A DNA stretch of 64,000 nt from assembly GCA_037013685.1 (NCBI GenBank), contig CM072905.1:10754991-10818990 (forward strand). Reading direction: 5' to 3'. This DNA comes from Acridotheres tristis (lineage: Eukaryota; Chordata; Aves; Passeriformes; Sturnidae). The position numbers and the translations under genes were made by a program. Below the pieces are notes generated by a model. That model saw only the letters and a program-made list of their open reading frames with translations, was not told the DNA's origin and ran no database searches. This document shows positions 23,676-35,085 of this stretch, in pieces. The stretch's first letter is position 1, and every line of letters begins with the position of its first letter.

Positions 23676-26010
23676 GCAGCATCACAAAAACTTCTCCCAT
23701 CAGTTCTTCCAGCCCCTTCCCTGGCCTGGAGCTTTCTGTGCCTGGTTCCACAGAAGAGGAGGGATGCTCTGAGCCCTCACACACACCTTTGGCTCCAGCA
23801 CTCCCACACGGGGAAGATCTCTGGGCTCTGAAAGGGTCTCAGCAGCCCCAAGTCAAGCTGGCAGAAACCAGAATTATTGGCTCTTTCTGAGCACTGAGCA
23901 ATGCTGGGATTGCACAAAGAGCTTTGCTCCCTCTGTCCTGGAAAAGAATAAAATCCCCGTGCTTGCTGTGACCCTTTTATGTGCCAGAGCATGAATTCCA
24001 CAGGATGGGATGTGGAGCCTGCTCTGGTTGCACTCCTGGGCCAGGTGGGGAGAGCAGCCAGGCCAGCAGGTGCCTGTGGGACAATCCTCAGGGGACAAAT
24101 TACCACGAGTGAGAACTTCACAAAGAATTGAAGCTAAACAACACCCCCCCCCCAAAAAAAAAAAAATCCTCATATTTGGTTCCTCTGCTGTGGACTATTG
24201 GAAACACAAAGCAGAATTATTTCCCATAAATCCTGTGTATCATAATCCCATTTTCTCCTGTCATGCCTGGATTTGCTGCAAACTAACAAGGTTATTTTAA
24301 ACACGTGTTAAAATACATGTATTTTTTAAATAAGTATTTTATAATTACACACATATCTGTACACTTCTATGGATTTGGTCTCCTTGCCTTTTTGTGAGGG
24401 TGAATTTTTGGATCATACCTATGGAATTTCCAGTTTTCCCTGTGAAGCTCTGAAGGATAGACAAGCTTTTCCTGGCTCCACTGTGGCATCTGACCCAATC
24501 AACTGAGCTGGCCCTGGGGTGAGGAGGGTGAGCTCCAGCCCCTCACGGGCTCCAACATCAGCAGCAAGTTCTCAGCACTTTATTTTGCTTTGTTTTGTTG
24601 GGTTTGGTTTTGTTTTCAAAGGCATCCTCTGCTGGAGCTTCCCCTGGTGCTGCTCCTTGCCCAGACGAGATTTTATTGGTGTGAAATGACTTCTGGGGTT
24701 TCTTGTCATTGCTCAGGTCTGGGAGATTTGTTATAAAACAATTTCTCCAGAAACTGTGACAAATTAAAATTTCCATTCTATGTATTTCAATGTGAAAACG
24801 CTGGTGGAAAGAAGCCAAGCAAAATATTTCTTGGGTTTTCACTTTTTCTCCAAATCCTAAACTGGAAAAGTCTTTTTTCAACTGGAAAATGAGAGCATTT
24901 GCCTCGACTTTCTGTGCCCATGACAATGTGAAGAAATATTTTTTGCAGGGAGAGAGCAACAGGCACCCCAGAGTGCAAAAGGGCTGAGGATTTATTGGGA
25001 AGCTTCATTTTTATGAGGGAAAATGTTGTTATGGTATTTCTTCAGCTGCTCTCCCTATTCTTCTCTTGCTTCTGTGGCTTTCTCACAGAGGGAAACACGG
25101 AGGAGGCAACGCAAAAAAAAAGGAACTTTTCCGTTTGAAAACAGAGCTGGCAAAAAGGGAAAATCCTGGGTTGGTTTCAAGCTGCTGCCTGGAAACTTAA
25201 ATGCAGAGCAAATGACAATTTTGTCTCACTTAGAAATTTCCCTGGGGAAAAACTCCCAGTTCTCACTCAGCTCTGCCTTTTGAGCTTCCCAGATCTCTAA
25301 AGCCTCCCCTGACGAGCTGTTCCTGGAGGGGTTTTCATAATCCTGGTGGTGAATTGTCCCTGTCACACACCAAGGCCACCACTCCCCGCTCTGTGCCACC
25401 AACAAAAGCAGGAATTGATTCCTGGCACATCCCACCCACGGGTTGTTTCAAACCCTTTGTACCAGAGATTGATTTTAATGAAACCTTCCACCCTTTACAC
25501 ACGTGAAATGCAGCAAATTAAGTTTTTGAATGTGAAATAATAGTTATCAAATCCTGCCCAAGCCAGGCTGGCAGAGCAGCACTGATGGAGCCTAAGGGGT
25601 GCAAAGGGGACAAGGACCCCGGTGTCTCTTGCCCCTGATATCCCCAAATCTGCACATTTTTATCCCAGCTCTGAATTCTGCCCCTTCTTCTGTCTTTGTA
25701 GGGCTTTCCTGGTGATAGGATGGGTGAGAAATGATTCCCCTTTTCCTCAGGTACCCTGTCTGAGGTGCCATATATTCATTTCCACCTCAGCTTAATGAAA
25801 TCTGAGGTTGGTCCCTTGTGCATCCCGGATTTCACAAAGCTGGTTTTGTACAAGAACAGTTGGACACTGCTGGGAAATTTGCTGCTGATAGTGGGGTTTT
25901 AGGAAATACTAGTTTGGTTAAGGTAATGAACAAGGGCTGAAAAGAGAGAATTGCAGATAAATTTGTCATAGATCAGTGAAAATGGCTTCTGAAATCCTGG
26001 GGAGGGAAGG
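23676..26010. other. Unique DNA with homopolymer junction
   Basis: Unique sequence. At 24144-24166 a C10 run is joined directly to an A13 run. 24290-24360 is AT-rich. No gene is recognised. Confidence 0.55.
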
Positions 26011-26815
26011 GAGGATTCCAGGAAGGAAGAAAGGAGGGAGGGAAGGAAGGAAGGAAGGAAGGGTTCCAGGAAGGATTCCAGGAAGGAAGGATTCCAGGAA
26101 GGAAGGATTCCAGGAAGGAAGGATTCCAGGAAGGAAGGAAGGAAGGAAGGATTCCAGGAAGGAAGGATTCCAGGAAGGAAGGAAGGATTCCAGGAAGGAT
26201 TCCAGGAAGGATTCCAGGAAGGATTCCAGGAAGGATTCCAGGAAGGATTCCAGGAAGGATTCCAGGAAGGATTCCAGGAAGGAAGGAAGGAAGGATTCCA
26301 GGAAGGAAGGATTCCAGGAAGGAAGGAAGGATTCCAGGAAGGATTCCAGGAAGGAAGGATTCCAGGAAGGAAGGATTCCAGGAAGGAAGGATTCCAGGAA
26401 GGAAGGATTCCAGGAAGGAAGGATTCCAGGAAGGAAGGATTCCAGGAAGGAAGGATTCCAGGAAGGAAGGATTCCAGGAAGGAAGGATTCCAGGAAGGAT
26501 TCCAGGAAGGATTCCAGGAAGGATTCCAGGAAGGATTCCAGGAAGGATTCCAGGAAGGAAGGATTCCAGGAAGGAAGGATTCCAGGAAGGAAGGATTCCA
26601 GGAAGGAAGGATTCCAGGAAGGAAGGATTCCAGGAAGGAAGGATTCCAGGAAGGAAGGATTCCAGGAAGGAAGGATTCCAGGAAGGATTCCAGGAAGGAA
26701 GGATTCCAGGAAGGAAGGATTCCAGGAAGGAAGGAAGGATTCCAGGAAGGAAGGAAGGATTCCAGGAAGGATTCCAGGAAGGATTCCAGGAAGGATTCCA
26801 GGAAGGATTCCAGGA
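26011..26815. repeat. Composite minisatellite GATTCCAGGAAG(GAAG)n
   Basis: About 50 copies of GATTCCAGGAAG separated by 0 to several extra GAAG tetramers, so spacings are 12, 16, 20, 24 or 28 bp, always 12 plus a multiple of 4 after the first unit. Runs of 12-bp units (about 26187-26271, 26487-26547 and 26759-26807) alternate with runs of 16-bp units (26343-26487, 26547-26675). The 9-bp core TTCCAGGAA is a perfect palindrome around a central A/T. Open frames of about 390 codons on both strands come from the stop-free unit. Confidence 0.97.
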
Positions 26816-27050
26816 AGGAAGGAAGGAAGGAAGGAAGGAAGGAAGGAAGGAAGGAAGGAAGGAAGGAAGGAAGGAAGGAAGGAAGGAAGGAAGGAAGGAA
26901 GGAAGGAAGGAAGGAAGGAAGGAAGGAAGGAAGGAAGGAAGGAAGGAAGGAAGGAAGGAAGGAAGGAAGGAAGGAAGGAAGGAAGGAAGGAAGGAAGGAA
27001 GGAAGGAAGGAAGGAAGGAAGGAAGGATGGAAGGAAGGAAGGAAATCTCA
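26813..27050. repeat. (GGAA)n tetranucleotide array
   Basis: Close to 60 tandem GGAA units with one GGAT interruption near 27025. It continues directly from the composite minisatellite and shares its tetramer phase. GGAA is the ETS-family core motif; long GGAA arrays are known enhancers for EWSR1-FLI1 in human tumours, which says nothing about a role here. Confidence 0.97.
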
Positions 27051-28544
27051 GAGTTCCTGAGCCAAATCCTTCCCTGTGCCCCCCTCCCCTTTGCTGCCAG
27101 TCTGTAATTCAGGCAGGTTTTGAACAAGAGGTTATAAATTACCATTTAACAGTTTTTTAATTGCTTCATGAATCCATGCATCGTTTCAGAACTCAAAACA
27201 TTTTGCAGCAAATAGTTCCACACTTTCATTAATTAGAAGCTGAATGGGAAATGCACCTTTTTCTTTCCCCCCTAACTTGCTGTGCTACAAATTATTCCTT
27301 CTTGGTTTGGGGTTATAAAAACCAGGCTGTTAATGCCCTTTTCACCTGTTTGGTGCCACTTACACTCTTCAGGGTTGTTATTTCTGGAGAAGCACTTCCC
27401 TTCAGTTCCATCTTCCCCCTGTGGAGATCACAGTGCACTTTGGAACATCCTTTTTGCTGTTCCCTCTGTTTTTCCAGTTCTGCACCTGATTCTGCTGTGA
27501 GTTTTTGGATAATCCATTGCTTTAATCAAGTCATCCTCCTGCAAAAGCTCACTTCCTTCTTTAAAGAGCACTAATGGGTGTGCAAGGCAGCCCTTGCCCT
27601 GGTAAATGTCATGCCTAATCCTTTCCTTTTATCGTATTTATCCCTGAACCTGCCACTTCCAAACCCCAGCAAGGATTCCAAAGTACTCATTCCATTAATT
27701 TGTGACAGTTCCTCCAATTCTTAACCCATAAAGAAAAGTTCCACTGACAGAATTTTCCTCAGTTCTTCCCCAGCAAACATCAATGTGAAGAATTCATCTG
27801 GATTTTCTGCTCCAGCCTTATCTTCCTTGAGCTTTTCCTTTCATGCCTTGCTCATTTAGTGGCCTTGGAGCCTCTCTGGCAGCGTTCCTGCTGCTGCTGT
27901 GTTTCTGAAGGATTTGTTGGTATTTCTTGTACAGTTAGCAAGTTGTTCCTCGAAATATTTCTTGGCCTGTCTTGTGATGATTTCCCAAGGATCTTGCCAG
28001 AGCTAATGTTCCTTCCTCTTTCCCCGTTTAGACACAACATACAGTTGAGGACTTGCAGGAAGTTAATGCTGTGTGACTGGAGTTACAGCAGGGGGAAAGC
28101 ACAGCAGAAATGTGTCACAGGATCCCCCAAAACCTGGATTGGAGGGAGGACCTGCCAAAGCTGTCACCAGCCCCAGCTGTCCCCATGTAACTGTGGGGAC
28201 GTGGCTGAGCAGAGCCCTGTCACAGGGAACAGCCCTGGAGAAAATCCAGCCTGGGATTCTTTGACACACAAACCAACAGCCATGGGCTGATTTATTGCTT
28301 TTATAGAGCACATCAGTCACAGCCTGGCAATGCTGGTGTCCCTTGTGGGAGCCCAAAAGGGATCAAAGCACCGAGATTCCCCTGGTCCCCCATGCCAAGG
28401 ACATTCCATGTTCCATGTTCACTTCAGAGGGGCACTCAGACTCACAAGGAAAGACCATGACAGGGATTTTGGAGGGTGCTGATTGCTCAGGCAAGTCTTT
28501 TCCAGAAGTTTCCTGGAGCCCAGAGCTATCTGCAAGTGGAAGAC
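27051..28544. other. Unique non-coding DNA
   Basis: Unique, rather T-rich sequence from 27160 to 28030, then GC-richer. No domain, splice-bounded exon or repeat family is recognised. Confidence 0.5.
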
Positions 28545-28610
28545 AGAATCATGGAATATTCTGGGTTGGGAGGGAGCCACAAGGATCTGGAATCCAACAT
28601 TTAAATGAAC
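28545..28610 (-). mobile_element. CR1 LINE 3' end, very short
   Basis: AGAATCATGGAATATTCTGG, then GTTGGGAGGGAGCCACAAGGATC, is the inverted CR1 3' terminus. Only about 65 bp can be recognised. Confidence 0.75.
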
Positions 28611-28849
28611 AAAATCTGTGCAGGGATGGAACCCTGTGTATAGCCAGAGCAGGGCTGTCCCATGAGGGGACAGTCTGGGAGCCAGGAGTGGCACAGGACA
28701 GGTGGGGACACAGCAGGACACAGTCACACAGCAGCCAGGAAAGGTGAGCAGAGCAGGTCCCAGGCTCAGCCAGCATTCCAGGGACAATCAGGGAAGTTCA
28801 GGGTGACAGGAACTGCTCCAGGGGCAGTGCAGGAAGGTCCATGAGCAGG
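28611..28849. other. Unique spacer before ERVL-like LTR
   Basis: No feature is recognised. Its last five bases (GCAGG, 28845-28849) are the left copy of the target-site duplication of the next LTR. Confidence 0.6.
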
Positions 28850-29568
28850 TGTCTCAGGTTGCAATACAGGATGTGACCAAAATTATGTGTTCTGTCATCA
28901 TCCATTGAAATCAGCTGGGCCAGTGATCCTGATCTCTGGGGGAGATATCCTCTGTTAATGGGCCATGTGTTAACCCAGCTGGGGCAGTGTTCTTTATCTT
29001 CCCCACAGCCCATCCTCCCTCCAGGAGATCTCTCCTGTCCATGGCCATGCAGTCCCAGGGCAGGGCTGATCAAATTCCATCATCCCATGGGGAGATGCTC
29101 CACCCAGGGGCAGGAGCCGAGCATTTCCTACCCAGATCAAAGGGGAGATTTGGAACAGCAGAGCAGCCTTTTCCCACTGGATCCCAGAGGAAAACCAGAG
29201 CCTTGCACATCATCCCTGGAGCTTTGGAGGAAAACTGCACCTTGTGCAGGAGCCCTGCTCCAGCAGAACCACATCTGTCACTGCAGGAGGATGCAGCCAC
29301 CATGGAATGGGACTGCACCAAGCCCTGACTGACTGACGGGGGCACCTTGGATTCTGACTCTGGCAGTGTTTTTGTGTTTGGATTTGTAATACTGTATTTC
29401 TATTTTAATTTTTCCTAATAAAGAACTGTTATTCCTGTTCCCATATCTTTGCCTGAGAGCCCCTTAATTTCAAAATCATGATAATTTGGAGGGAGGGAGT
29501 TTACATTCTCCATTTCAAAAAAAGAGGCTCCTGCCTTTCTTGGCAGACACCGCTTTCAAACGAAGACA
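28850..29568 (+). mobile_element. ERVL-like solo LTR, 719 bp, with 5-bp target duplication
   Basis: It begins TGTCTCAGGTTGC and ends CGAAGACA, flanked by a perfect 5-bp duplication GCAGG (28845-28849 and 29569-29573). A strong AATAAA lies at 29417-29422, followed by a segment starting TATCTTTGCCTGAGAGCCCC that I recognise from avian ERVL-type LTRs. A 5-bp duplication fits that class. No internal region is attached, so it is a solo LTR formed by LTR-LTR recombination. The frames of 113 and 124 codons inside it have no support. Confidence 0.85.
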
Positions 29569-29924
29569 GCAGGACAGGATGTACAGACCAGGTCAGAACC
29601 AGAGCACAAAACTTCCCCAGCACAGCTCCAGCTGAGCTCCAGGGGCTCCCAGGGGCTCCCAGGGCAATGGATGTGTGGGAAGGAGGTTCCTCAAGAGGGT
29701 GGCCAGGAAACCGCAATTTACAGGAGCACTGGAGGCCCTGGCAGCATGGGTAGATCCTTTCTTCTCACTTCCGGGGGGAATTCCAGAGGTTTGTATTAAA
29801 TAACCACTCCAGAAGGGCTGGGGGACAGCAGGGACAGGGCTGTCCTGTCCCTGGGCTGGGCACAGCTGCTGCCCAAGGTTTCTCCTCAGCCCTGAGGAAG
29901 GGAAGGCTCCCAAGGGTTCTGGGT
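29569..29924. other. Unique spacer
   Basis: Begins with the right copy of the GCAGG target duplication. A 12-bp word AGGGGCTCCC is repeated at 29640-29662. Nothing else is recognised. Confidence 0.55.
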
Positions 29925-29985
29925 GGCCATGATTCCATGACTCTAGGGTTCTATGATTCCATGGCACTCATGTCTGTCTCTCTCC
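29925..29985 (+). mobile_element. CR1-type tail with shared extension
   Basis: GATTCCATGACTCTAGGG, TTCTATGATTCCATGG and CACTCATGTCTGT lie in this order, matching 32679-32730 with only a few differences. The ATTCCATG/TTCTATG words are CR1 3' tail repeats. The extension past the tail is shared by both loci. Confidence 0.65.
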
Positions 29986-31203
29986 TGACAAACCAGCAGC
30001 ACCTCGGGCCTATCTGCTGCTGCCAGGAGGGAGTTCCTTAAAACCAATCAGTGCCCCTGCATCCCAGAGCTGTTCCCAGCCTCCCCCACACTTCCAGAGC
30101 TCCTTTTCCATGGCTTGGGGGTAGGAAATTGGAAAGTCTTTAAGAGCCATTTGCAGTTAATTTGGCAAAGCCTCTCCAGGTAATTGGCACTGAGGGCACT
30201 CCCAGCACTCTGGGTCTCCCTGAGGGCACAGAGGCACTGACACCATTCAGTGTCCGAGACAATTTAAAATGAAGTGAAAATAAATGTAATTAGTTATTAC
30301 AGTTTATTAGCAGCTCATATCCTTGGGCAGATCCTGTCTTTATTGTTGTTTAATGGGATTAATAACTCCTTAAGCAGGCATGTGACAGCCAAGAGCAGTG
30401 AAATTCCACAGCTGGGACACAAATGTTCTCTTGCTTCTTCATTTTACTCCCTTCTTTTTAAAGAGGGACGTTTTTCAGGCCCCTTCTTGACAATTTTCTG
30501 TTTTATTGACAGAGTAAAGGATACGTTTTGGGGACAGGAAGCAGGTATTGCCTGCTGCTAGGATTCTCAAGTCAGGCAGGATCAGCCACAAAACCCACTC
30601 AGGGCCCACTGGAAATCCAGAATTTCTTAACCAAAGTATCTCATTCTGCCCCATCCTGGTGCAAGTTGGCCTCTGCTTCCTTCCAAAGACTTGGAGAGCT
30701 TCAGCCAGCACTGAACCTCCTAACTCAGGAGAATGGGTAAGATTATGAAATATAAGAGAAAAGTAAGCACCTTGTGGCATCTGTGTTGAGTGTAAACCAC
30801 AAAATAAACTCAGTTCTGCCTCATCTTCATTTATTCCTGGCAGACCAGCAAACAACAAAGTCTCCAGGCAGGGGAGCAGGAAGGGAGAGCAATGAAACCA
30901 AAGCAGAGCACTTTGTGCCTTTAGAGCTGGGTGTAAAAGGCTGAGCAGGGAGAGCCAGGTGGCTGCTAAGGATTCACTCGCCACACTTCGCCCAGTTTCT
31001 TAGAGAGGAGAAAATGTCATTTGACAAACTGCCCCAGCCCTGGCTTGGTGTTTGTTATTATTGCAAACTCCATCCTTGGGAGGGAGCTGGGCGAGTTCAG
31101 AGAGCCCTTTGGAGCCATTGGTGGTGCAGACACTGCAGATCAGCATTGCACGGGGGGCTGAGATCCTGCTGGCCACAGCTGGGGCCACACAGCCGTGGGG
31201 GGC
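29986..31203. other. Unique DNA with AT-rich island
   Basis: 30115-30400 is AT-rich unique DNA (TTAATTTGG, GTAATTAGTTATTAC words) of the type that often contains conserved enhancers. The rest is unremarkable. The 169-codon minus-strand frame at 30475-30984 has no recognised domain. Confidence 0.45.
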
Positions 31204-31828
31204 TGTAAGGGACTCCAGATGCTCTTTATTGTATCCAGGGGATCCAGCAATTTACGGGTCGTGGGTGACCAGAGCCCAGCCCACAGCTGTCAGCCACAGC
31301 TGGGGGTTTGTCTGAAGCCCCTCTGGTTCTGGTTACAATGCATTATAGACTTTTCTTTACAGAACATCCTAATACATGACAACCAATCAATGCCTTTACT
31401 ATTACCTATAGCCTATCCTAACTACTAACATTCCCATATTTATGTTACTATTCTCCAATCACAAAAGGTTATTATGTTACAGTTTAAGCTGGAAGTTGTC
31501 TTTCAGTTTTCTTGCAGTGGAAAATTCTGAGACCTTTTTTCTGCTTGCAACATTGGCTTTCTTGTTTGCCTGTGAAATCTTCTTGCTTGGTAAAAACATC
31601 TTTTGTTTGAGGTGGATTTATCCTTTGCTCTGAGCCATAAAAACCCCTTCTAACTAACATACCCTTTGCCTTCTTAGTTATCCAGTAAGGCTGGCTCAGC
31701 AATTCTTTTCTTCTATATCAAAACTTGCTATCGTTTCTGTTCCTTCTTCAGATTCTACATTCAAAGATCTTTCTGCTAAACATACACATCTGTGATACCT
31801 TCCTGCCAAACCCCTATCGGTCCCAACA
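31204..31828 (-). mobile_element. Solo LTR of TGTTGGGACC type, 625 bp
   Basis: On the minus strand it begins TGTTGGGACCGATAGGGG at 31828 and ends CCCTTACA at 31204. It is flanked by a 5-bp GGGGC duplication (31199-31203 and 31829-31833). AATAAA is present on the minus strand at 31225-31230. The interior is AT-rich with no coding motif. The duplication is in G-rich DNA and could be partly by chance, but termini, length and polyadenylation site agree. The class is ERVK- or ERVL-like; I cannot decide. Confidence 0.75.
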
Positions 31829-32584
31829 GGGGCTCTCCAGCCCTGGGGAAGGGCAGAGGAAGAGGAAGGAGGCAGGCCCATGTCTCAGCATCAACCTCCC
31901 AAACACAGCAGTGGGGGGGTGCAAACTGGAGGCACCAGTCAGGATCTCACAGCGAGGGGCTCAGTCCTGCTCTTCATGGCTGGAAACGCCAGTGCTGACA
32001 GCTCCAGGAATCTCTGAAATGTCCCCTTCAGGCTCCTCCTGCTGCCCAGCTTCCCCCAGGAGGGGCAGCTGCTCGGGGGTGGCTCAGTCTGTGCTGGAAA
32101 GCTCTGGGAGCCTGAGTCAGGCTCAGCATCCAGAGCCTTCTCTGGGAGCTGCTGCCATCACCACCTTCACCTGGGCTGCTGCTCTGAGCTGCTCTAATTG
32201 ATTGACTGCTTAATGAAGCTCTGCATTCCCACCTCCCACTGCCTTGAGCTGCTGCACCGGCTCTGTGTGATCTGTCAAGGTCACTTTGGAGGGACATTAC
32301 TCACCAGACAAGGAGAAATGCCCGGGTATTAACGAGCACTGAGGTAGAAAGAAATGATGGCAGGTTCCTGTTCCAGCCACATGAGCCCCAGCCTGGGCTG
32401 GAGGGGAGGCTGTTCACAGGGGCTGCACAGCCCAGCTGTTCAGAGGGCACATCTGGAGCTCAGAGGGCACATCTGGAGCTCGGGACCAGGCTGGGGGCAC
32501 CTGAGCCTCTGGGCTGCAGTGCCAGACTGGGGTGAGCTGGCTGAGGGCTGCCAGGGATTCATTGGAAAAAATTCCATCGTCTGT
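31829..32584. other. Unique DNA with a 20-bp direct duplication
   Basis: 32441-32460 and 32461-32480 are the exact 20-bp word CAGAGGGCACATCTGGAGCT in tandem. No gene is recognised. Confidence 0.6.
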
Positions 32585-32732
32585 CTGTGTGTTTCAGAGG
32601 AAGGTGTTCCTGCCCATGGTAGGGGGGTTGGAACTGGATTGGAGCTTTAAGGTCCCTCCCAGCCCAAACCATTCCATGATTCCATGGCTCTAGGGTTCTA
32701 TGATTCCATGACACTCATGTCTGTATCTCAGA
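32585..32732 (+). mobile_element. CR1 LINE 3' end
   Basis: TTGGAACTGGATTGGAGCTT, TAAGGTCCCTCCCAGCCC and AAACCATTCCATGATTCCATGG mark the CR1 3' end in sense orientation. It carries the same tail extension as 29925-29985. Confidence 0.85.
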
Positions 32733-34399
32733 TACTGTGTAGATCAATTCCAGAAGTGTTCCAGCTTTGGGCTTGACTCCCCCACTGAAATTGAGGCACA
32801 AAACAAAATCATCCAGCCCCAAGAGTGGAGCTGAGGTGGATGTGGCAGCAAGAGCACATTCTTTTGGGAGCAGGATAATTTCAGAACTCTTCAAATCAGG
32901 TAAATGAGGTGTCCTTTTAGGGAGAGATAACCAGTAAAATGACAATATTTCCTAGAAGACAAATAATCTTGGCACTGCACATGGTGCAGGCAATCCACCT
33001 CCTCTCTGTGCACTTCAGAGTCACGTGGAGATGTTTTTTCACACCTGGTGCTTCTGCACAAACATTTTGTTCTGTTCTCCAGTTCCCTGTTGTTTGATTT
33101 CCCCATTTTCTGTGCCCCACCAAGACCCAGCCTCAGCCACTGCCCTGGACCATCAGGATGTGTCTGGCTGTGAGTTGTGTACACTCACACTGTTCATTTC
33201 CAGGCTGCTGTGTGCCTCAAAACCCTGGGCTCTGAGGAGTGTTTTATACAATATTTATGTTTCTCTGAGATGTGAGAGGTCACTCAACCTGACAGAACTG
33301 AAGCCTCTGCCTGTGGGAGGGGTGTTCTGCTGCAGCATCAGCAGAAAGTAAATGAGCTCCCAAATGAGAGTTCAGAGAGTTCTGCCTGTCATTTCCATAC
33401 AGCTTTGGACTCTGCTCGTGGCTTCTTCCTTCGAGGGAGGAAAAGCTGCTGCAAATGTCTGCTCGGCACCAGGCAGATGCTGGAATAGAGCACCAGGGGG
33501 ATCAGGGTTTGCTGCAGCTGCAGGGAGGCTTTCCTGGCCATTCCTGCTGATCTGAACAACCCAAGAATAAAACCTTTGCCCAGAGCAGCAGAGCAAAGGT
33601 GAACCCTCCATTTGCCACCTGGATTATTCCCACAGCTCACCCTCCCCTCCCTCTGCACCACTTCAAGCACCTGGACTGGGCAAATCCTGCATTTCTTCAC
33701 CTCCATCCTCCCTGCCAGGACCCTGAGCACAGAGAGGTTAAATGAGACCTCCAAGGTCACAGAAGAGGAAAGGTGCTGATTTCAGCTTCCCCTCCCCAGC
33801 ACTCAGCTGCCTTCAGGCTGCTCACAGGATGTTCAAGGGAAAAAAAAGAGTCATGAACACCCCTGAGAAGCTCTGCTGGTAAAACTGAGCAGTGTAAAAA
33901 GGCCAGATAAGATAGAGGATAAACATTTGTGACCAGGAGGCACTTCAGAGCAAAACATCTGCTTGCCTGGAGTGGGGCCTGATTCTCCTGTGCTGTGGCA
34001 GAGTCATTGAGGTGCTCGGTGCCTTTCCAGGAATCCTGGAGTAAGCAGGACAGCAGCCCCAGGCTGGCACACAGGACACAGCCTGTGCAGGAGGCTGTGG
34101 CTCTGGAGAGGCAGCTGGAGGAGCAGCAGGATGTCCCAGGGCATCCCAAATGGCAGGAGCTGCCTGCTCAGCTGGCTGAGCACTACCTGCAGAGGCTGCA
34201 GGGGACGGGACACTGGCACCGACTCCTTCCGGAGCTGCTGGGATCCGTCTGGAGCCCGGGATGTGAGCTGGGCTTTGCTGAGCTGGGCTGCCTTGCTGGA
34301 GTGTATAAAATAGAAACCTCTCTGAGTCCCTCAGAGAGAGAAAAAAATGCAGGAATTGAATTAAAGCCCTTAGAGAAATTAAAATATATTAAGCCACAC
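32733..34399. other. Unique non-coding DNA
   Basis: No repeat family or gene is recognised. An A-rich run (9 bp) is near 33840. Frames around 33995-34420 have no recognised domain. Confidence 0.5.
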
Positions 34400-35085
34400 A
34401 GACATGAAGTAGAAGTGTAAGTTTTAGTGTTAAGTAAGAATATATTTTAAGTGCCTTAAGAGAGTAAAAAGCCTAGTTTAAAATTCAGTAACTTAGCCCC
34501 AGACATAACAAAAACATAGCAGAACGTTGAATGCATTTCTAGATAGAACAGATAGAACCATTTGCATGAATAGATAGAACTGTATGTGTAAATAATGTGT
34601 ATGAACTGACACTGCTTCCATAGCTTAGAATTGAGTTCTGGTAAGTGTAGAGAGAATGTTTTAGAATCGTGTTTTTAGCTGATTGGATGATTTATGAATA
34701 AAATCCCCCGTATTGGGGTGAGAGGAGGTGGGGAAGGAGAAGGAGAAGGAGAAGGAGAAGGAGAAGGAGAAGGAGAAGGAGAAGGAGAAGGAGAAGGAGA
34801 AGGAGAAGGAGAAGGAGAAGGAGAAGGAGAAGGAGAAGGAGAAGGAGAAGGAGAAGGAGAAGGAGAAGGAGAAGGAGAAGGAGAAGGAGAAGGAGAAGGA
34901 GAAGGAGAGAAAGAAGATGAAGAAGGAAGGAGTGGGAGCTGCTGTTGCTGGTTCTGCTCAGGACTCTGTGGCAGAAAGCTTTAGCACAGACTTTAATACT
35001 CTGAACTCTTTGCCTTGGAGACTGATGTATTAATGCAATAAACAACTTTACAGCAATCAACAGCTGCTCCTGTCTCTTTGAAGAC
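34400..35085 (+). mobile_element. Probable ERV LTR carrying a hexamer array, ends approximate
   Basis: An AT-rich U3-like part starts near TGTAAGTTTTAGTG (34416), with an octamer ATTTGCAT near 34560 and AATAAA at 34697-34702. After the hexamer array come GCCTTGGAGACTGATG, a second AATAAA at 35037-35042 and CTCCTGTCTCTTTGAAGACC. The composition and two ordered AATAAA signals resemble an avian ERVK-type LTR. I could not find a target duplication or a clean TG...CA pair, so the borders are estimates. Confidence 0.55.
34733..34908. repeat. (GGAGAA)n hexanucleotide array inside the LTR
   Basis: About 29 perfect copies of AGGAGA/GGAGAA, purine-only on the + strand. The minus strand reads as a polyleucine frame and the + strand as Glu-Gly or Lys-Glu runs, all artefacts. 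It lies between the two AATAAA signals of the surrounding LTR. Confidence 0.97.

Noticed and set aside
25973..27160. Open frames of about 390 codons on both strands
   Set aside because: They are produced by the stop-free GATTCCAGGAAG and GGAA units. Composition is only Gly/Arg/Lys/Glu or Ser/Leu/Pro runs.
34692..35060. Polyleucine frame on the minus strand
   Set aside because: Simple translation of the GGAGAA array.
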